Below, piece after piece: positions 6,838-10,880 of a DNA stretch of 10,880 bases. The position numbers were made by a program, and so were the translations under genes. The stretch comes from Lysobacter_K sp038248955. GTDB lineage: Bacteria; Pseudomonadota; Gammaproteobacteria; Xanthomonadales; Xanthomonadaceae. The notes under the pieces were generated by a model. It did no database searches, was not told where the DNA came from, and saw only the letters and a list, made by a program, of their open reading frames with translations. The stretch spans positions 1-10,880 of the forward strand of contig JBBRWW010000095.1 in NCBI GenBank assembly GCA_038248955.1, in the 5' to 3' direction. Positions within the stretch are counted from its first letter, which is position 1; every line of letters begins with the position of its first letter.

Positions 6838-6896
6838 TGCGTCGAGGCGTGGGGCGTATTCCTCCCGGTCGGCGCCGGTCGGCAGGCGCGCCCTTG

Positions 6897-6905
6897 TGCG
6901 ATAAT
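6897..6905 (+). promoter_or_regulatory. Extended -10 promoter candidate for lepA
   Basis: TGCGATAAT (TG at 6897-6898, GATAAT at 6900-6905) matches an extended -10 element with five of six bases of TATAAT. It sits in a locally AT-rich patch 45 bases before the lepA ATG; the expected start point is near 6912. No good -35 box lies 16-18 bases upstream, which is tolerated by extended -10 promoters. It would let lepA and the genes after it be expressed without sigma-E. No terminator was seen between mucD and lepA, so read-through is also possible. Confidence 0.5.
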
Positions 6906-6949
6906 TCTTCGTTATTTCATCGATTTATCGCGAGCCGACGCGTCCCCGC

Positions 6950-8743
<1,794 letters not shown>

Positions 8744-8984
8744 CAGGTCGAACTCCGCCTTCACCAGACGCGCAGGTGGCGTCGGGTGCAACGCGGCGGG
8801 AACGGTTGGCGGCGCGACGAAGACGTTGGAGGTTTCCTCACCGCGTTCCATGCAGGCGCATTGGTATTACCTTCGCCGTTCGCAGCACGGCCAGCCCAAG
8901 GGTGTTCGTGCTGGTCGTCCGGCAATCCACAACGCCTTTCCCCCGCGGGACAGGACGATTCAAGACAGTTTCCAAGGAGCTCGC
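8744..8984. other. lepA-lepB intergenic region, 241 bp, no gene seen
   Basis: This gap is unusually long for lepA-lepB. The lepB frame stays open back to a TTG at 8826, and a second ATG lies at 8850, but the extra codons have mixed third bases unlike the strongly G/C-ended codons of the flanking genes, and the predicted peptide would put a basic soluble stretch before a membrane anchor. I therefore read it as non-coding. A weak -10-like TATTAC at 8865-8870 lacks a matching -35. No terminator hairpin with a T-run was found. Confidence 0.55.
8974..8979 (+). promoter_or_regulatory. Ribosome binding site fixing the lepB start
   Basis: AAGGAG at 8974-8979 lies five bases before the ATG at 8985. 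It is the strongest such site near lepB and favours that ATG over the upstream in-frame TTG (8826) and ATG (8850), neither of which has a well-spaced site. Confidence 0.8.
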
Positions 8985-9776
8985 ATGCGTTGGTTTGAAA
9001 TCGCACTGGTGGTGCTGACGGCGTTCACGGGCCTCGTCTGGTTGCTCGACAAGCTGTACTTCGCCAAGCGCCGTGCCGCCGCGGAAGGGCTTCTTGACGA
9101 CGGCAAGGAACCGATCGTCATCGATTATTCGAAGGCGTTCTTCCCCGTGCTGCTGGTGGTGCTGGTGCTGCGCAGCTTCATCGCCGAGCCCTTCCGCATC
9201 CCGTCGAACTCAATGATGCCGACGCTGCTCACGGGCGACTTCATCCTGGTCAACAAGTTCTCCTATGGACTGCGCCTGCCGATCAGCAACAAGAAGTTCT
9301 TCGCGATCGGCGAACCCAAACGCGGCGATGTCGTGGTGTTCCGCCCCCCGCACCATCCCGACCAGGACTGGATCAAACGGATCATGGGTCTGCCGGGCGA
9401 CCGCATCGGCTACCACGACAACCAGGTCACGGTGAACGGCCAGTTGCTGTCCTACCAGCCGATCGGCACTTACCAGGGCATCGGTAATGGCACCGAGATG
9501 ACGGGCGCCGAAGAGTTGCGTGAGCAATTGCCGGGTCGTCCACACCGGGTGCTCGAACGCCTGGATTCCCTGTTCGTGGACCAGGGTGACGGGGAGTGGG
9601 AGGTACCGGCCGGCCACTATTTCGTGATGGGCGACAATCGGGACAACAGCGAGGACAGCCGGTACTGGCAGTCGCATTTCCTGCCGGAGCAGAATCTTCG
9701 CGGCAAGGCGTTCCTGATCTGGCTCAACATCGATGGCGGGTTCGATGCCTCGCGCATCGGCAGCCGGATCGAGTAA
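8985..9776 (+). CDS. lepB: Signal peptidase I (LepB)
   Basis: Inner-membrane serine peptidase that removes signal peptides from exported proteins; 263 residues from the ATG at 8985. Two membrane segments are visible, about 3-21 and 51-68, separated by a basic cytoplasmic loop, the usual E. coli-like topology. The catalytic Ser76 is in IPSNSMMPTLL and the general base Lys131 in DWIKRIMGLPGDR; the third conserved box is MGDNRDNSEDSRYW (215-228). An insertion of roughly 35 residues between about 160 and 198 lies in the periplasmic beta domain, a region of variable length in the family. The start was chosen because of the AAGGAG site and because relatives begin MRWFEIAL. It sits after lepA and before a DUF4845 gene and rnc, an order common in gammaproteobacteria. 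MucD and other exported proteins of this window would be its substrates. Confidence 0.96.
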   Translation: MRWFEIALVVLTAFTGLVWLLDKLYFAKRRAAAEGLLDDGKEPIVIDYSKAFFPVLLVVLVLRSFIAEPFRIPSNSMMPTLLTGDFILVNKFSYGLRLPISNKKFFAIGEPKRGDVVVFRPPHHPDQDWIKRIMGLPGDRIGYHDNQVTVNGQLLSYQPIGTYQGIGNGTEMTGAEELREQLPGRPHRVLERLDSLFVDQGDGEWEVPAGHYFVMGDNRDNSEDSRYWQSHFLPEQNLRGKAFLIWLNIDGGFDASRIGSRIE

Positions 9777-9850
9777 ACAGTGCAGCAGTGCTAGTGTTCT
9801 GCCCGCACGGGTGTCGTGCATCCTGTTCGTGACCTCTGGGGAAGATCGAT

Positions 9851-10228
9851 ATGAAGCGTACGCAGCGTGGCATGACCCTGATCAGCTTCATCGTGGTGCT
9901 GGCGGTGGTCGGTGTGTTCATCTTCATGGGCATGAAGCTGATTCCGATGTATTCCGAGTACTACTCCTTGAAGCAGGCCCTGGCTGGCCTGGCCAAGGAG
10001 CCGGGCATCACCGAAAATGATCCGGCCAAGATCAAGGATCTTCTGTTCCGCCGGCTCGACATCAGCTACGTCGAGAGCATCAAGCCCGCTGACGTCAAGA
10101 TCGTCCGCAAGGACGCTGGCTACCTGATGACGGTCGACTATGAGGTGCGCAAGCCGTTGATCTCCAACATCGATGTGGTCGGGCGCTTCGATGCCACCCA
10201 GGAACTGCGGCGCGGCGCCGTTGACTGA
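9851..10228 (+). CDS. DUF4845 single-pass membrane protein
   Basis: A 125-residue protein of the DUF4845 family, found between lepB and rnc in many gammaproteobacteria; its biochemical function is unknown to me. The N-terminus is a short basic stretch (MKRTQRG) followed by one hydrophobic helix, about residues 8-28 (MTLISFIVVLAVVGVFIFMG). The motif RG|MTLIS resembles a type IV prepilin signal (G|FTLIE) but has Ser instead of Glu at position +5. The rest, about 95 residues, is charged and probably lies on the periplasmic side as a small alpha/beta domain (YVESIKPADVKIVRKDAGY, then VDYEVRKPLI). GGGGAAG at 9838-9843 supports the start, 74 bases after lepB. The stop falls just inside the start region of rnc, so the two are likely co-translated. 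The family call rests on length, position and N-terminal pattern. Confidence 0.88.
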   Translation: MKRTQRGMTLISFIVVLAVVGVFIFMGMKLIPMYSEYYSLKQALAGLAKEPGITENDPAKIKDLLFRRLDISYVESIKPADVKIVRKDAGYLMTVDYEVRKPLISNIDVVGRFDATQELRRGAVD

Positions 10229-10880
10229 CCGCATCGGTCACCATTTTGCGCAGGCGGGCCTGCTCGCGCAGGCCCTGACCCATCGCAGCGCCGGTGCGCC
10301 ACATAACGAGCGGCTGGAGTTCCTCGGCGATTCGCTGGTCAACATGCTGGTGGCCGAAGCGCTGTACCTGCGCTGGCCCAAGGCCGATGAGGGCGCGTTG
10401 ACCCGTTCGCGCGCCGAGCTGGTGCGCGAATCCGCGCTGGCGCTGATCGCGCGCGAACTCGAATTGGGTGCACGGTTGACGCTCGGCCCCGGCGAGATGA
10501 AGTCCGGTGGCCACCGGCGCGATTCGATCCTCGCCGACGCGGTCGAGGCGGTGGTGGCGGCGATCTACCTCGATGCGGGTTTCGAAACCTGCCGCGCAGT
10601 GGTGCTGCCGTGGTTCGAACGGGCCATGGCCGCGTTGCCGCCTCCGCACAAGGTTGGCAAGGACGCCAAGACCCGGCTGCAGGAGTTGCTGCAGGGACGC
10701 CACAGGGCATTGCCGGTGTACGCACTGGTATCGGAAAGTGGTGAGGAGCACGACAAGGTGTTCCGCGTCAGTTGCACCCTGGCGCAACCGGAGGTCGTCG
10801 GCGAGGGCGAGGGGAACTCGCGCCGCGCCGCCGAGCAGCTGGCGGCCGAGTCCGCGCTGCAGCAGCTTGGTCATCCGGAC
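10221..10880 (+). CDS. rnc: Ribonuclease III, 3' end missing
   Basis: Double-strand-specific endoribonuclease that processes rRNA precursors and some mRNAs. From the TTG at 10221, 220 residues are visible and the frame is still open at the window edge; the family length is about 226, so only a few residues are missing. The signature NERLEFLGDS is present. Catalytic acidic residues are E30, D37, D106 and E109, matching E. coli E38, D45, D114 and E117. The C-terminal dsRNA-binding domain begins near residue 150 (KTRLQELLQGRH) and ends in SRRAAEQLAAESALQQL. The start is uncertain: TTG at 10221 overlaps the previous gene by eight bases, while an in-frame ATG at 10191 would add ten residues and overlap by 38; neither has a clear ribosome site. 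era normally follows in this gene order. Confidence 0.95.
   Translation, partial: MTDRIGHHFAQAGLLAQALTHRSAGAPHNERLEFLGDSLVNMLVAEALYLRWPKADEGALTRSRAELVRESALALIARELELGARLTLGPGEMKSGGHRRDSILADAVEAVVAAIYLDAGFETCRAVVLPWFERAMAALPPPHKVGKDAKTRLQELLQGRHRALPVYALVSESGEEHDKVFRVSCTLAQPEVVGEGEGNSRRAAEQLAAESALQQLGHPD

Noticed and set aside
6855..6890. GC-rich repeat (CGGTCGG twice) after mucD as a terminator
   Set aside because: The possible hairpin is short and has no T-run after it, so termination is not supported.
8826..8984. N-terminal extension of LepB by 53 residues
   Set aside because: The ATG at 8985 has a strong ribosome site and matches the family start; the extension has mixed third-base use and would place a basic stretch before the first membrane helix.
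9777..9850. Small hairpin (GCAC...GTGC) between lepB and the DUF4845 gene
   Set aside because: Four-base stem with no T-run; neither a terminator nor a known regulatory structure can be supported.

Overview
The window is a GC-rich stretch of bacterial chromosome made of conserved housekeeping and envelope-stress genes. Gene order and protein sequence point to a gammaproteobacterium of the Xanthomonadaceae/Lysobacteraceae (Lysobacter, Luteimonas or Xanthomonas type). The main reasons are holB followed at once by a PilZ gene lacking the c-di-GMP motifs, rpoE-rseA-mucD with no rseB/mucB between them, and lepA-lepB-DUF4845-rnc downstream. This placement is by eye, not by database search.

Layout. 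(1) Positions 1-1299, + strand: the 3' part of holB (clamp-loader delta') overlaps pilZ by four bases (ATGA). A strong intrinsic terminator at 1352-1382 follows. (2) Positions 1382 to about 3451, - strand: a convergent FadB/FadJ-type fatty-acid oxidation protein whose stop codon lies at the edge of that terminator. (3) Positions 3452-3670: a divergent promoter region with a good sigma-E-type promoter facing rpoE. (4) Positions 3671-6837, + strand: rpoE overlapping rseA by four bases, then mucD, a periplasmic serine protease with two PDZ domains. This is an envelope-stress module: sigma factor, membrane anti-sigma factor and quality-control protease. (5) Positions 6950-10880, + strand: lepA (EF4), lepB (signal peptidase I), a small DUF4845 membrane protein, and rnc (RNase III), which runs off the right edge.

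The right-hand genes share a theme of protein export and envelope quality: translation by ribosomes with LepA, signal-peptide removal by LepB, periplasmic proteolysis by MucD, and stress sensing by RpoE/RseA. A single long transcript is possible, but the 112-bp mucD-lepA gap holds an extended -10 promoter candidate and the 241-bp lepA-lepB gap is long.

I found no mobile element, CRISPR array, tRNA, rRNA, phage gene or defence system. There is no stretch over 300 bases without a gene. Very long antisense reading frames opposite the fad gene, lepA and mucD are shadows of high-GC coding sequence. No new multi-gene system is evident. The points worth a second look are small: the RseB-less stress module, a His-rich insert in HolB, short repeats in two regulatory gaps, a prepilin-like N-terminus on the DUF4845 protein, and several start-site questions.
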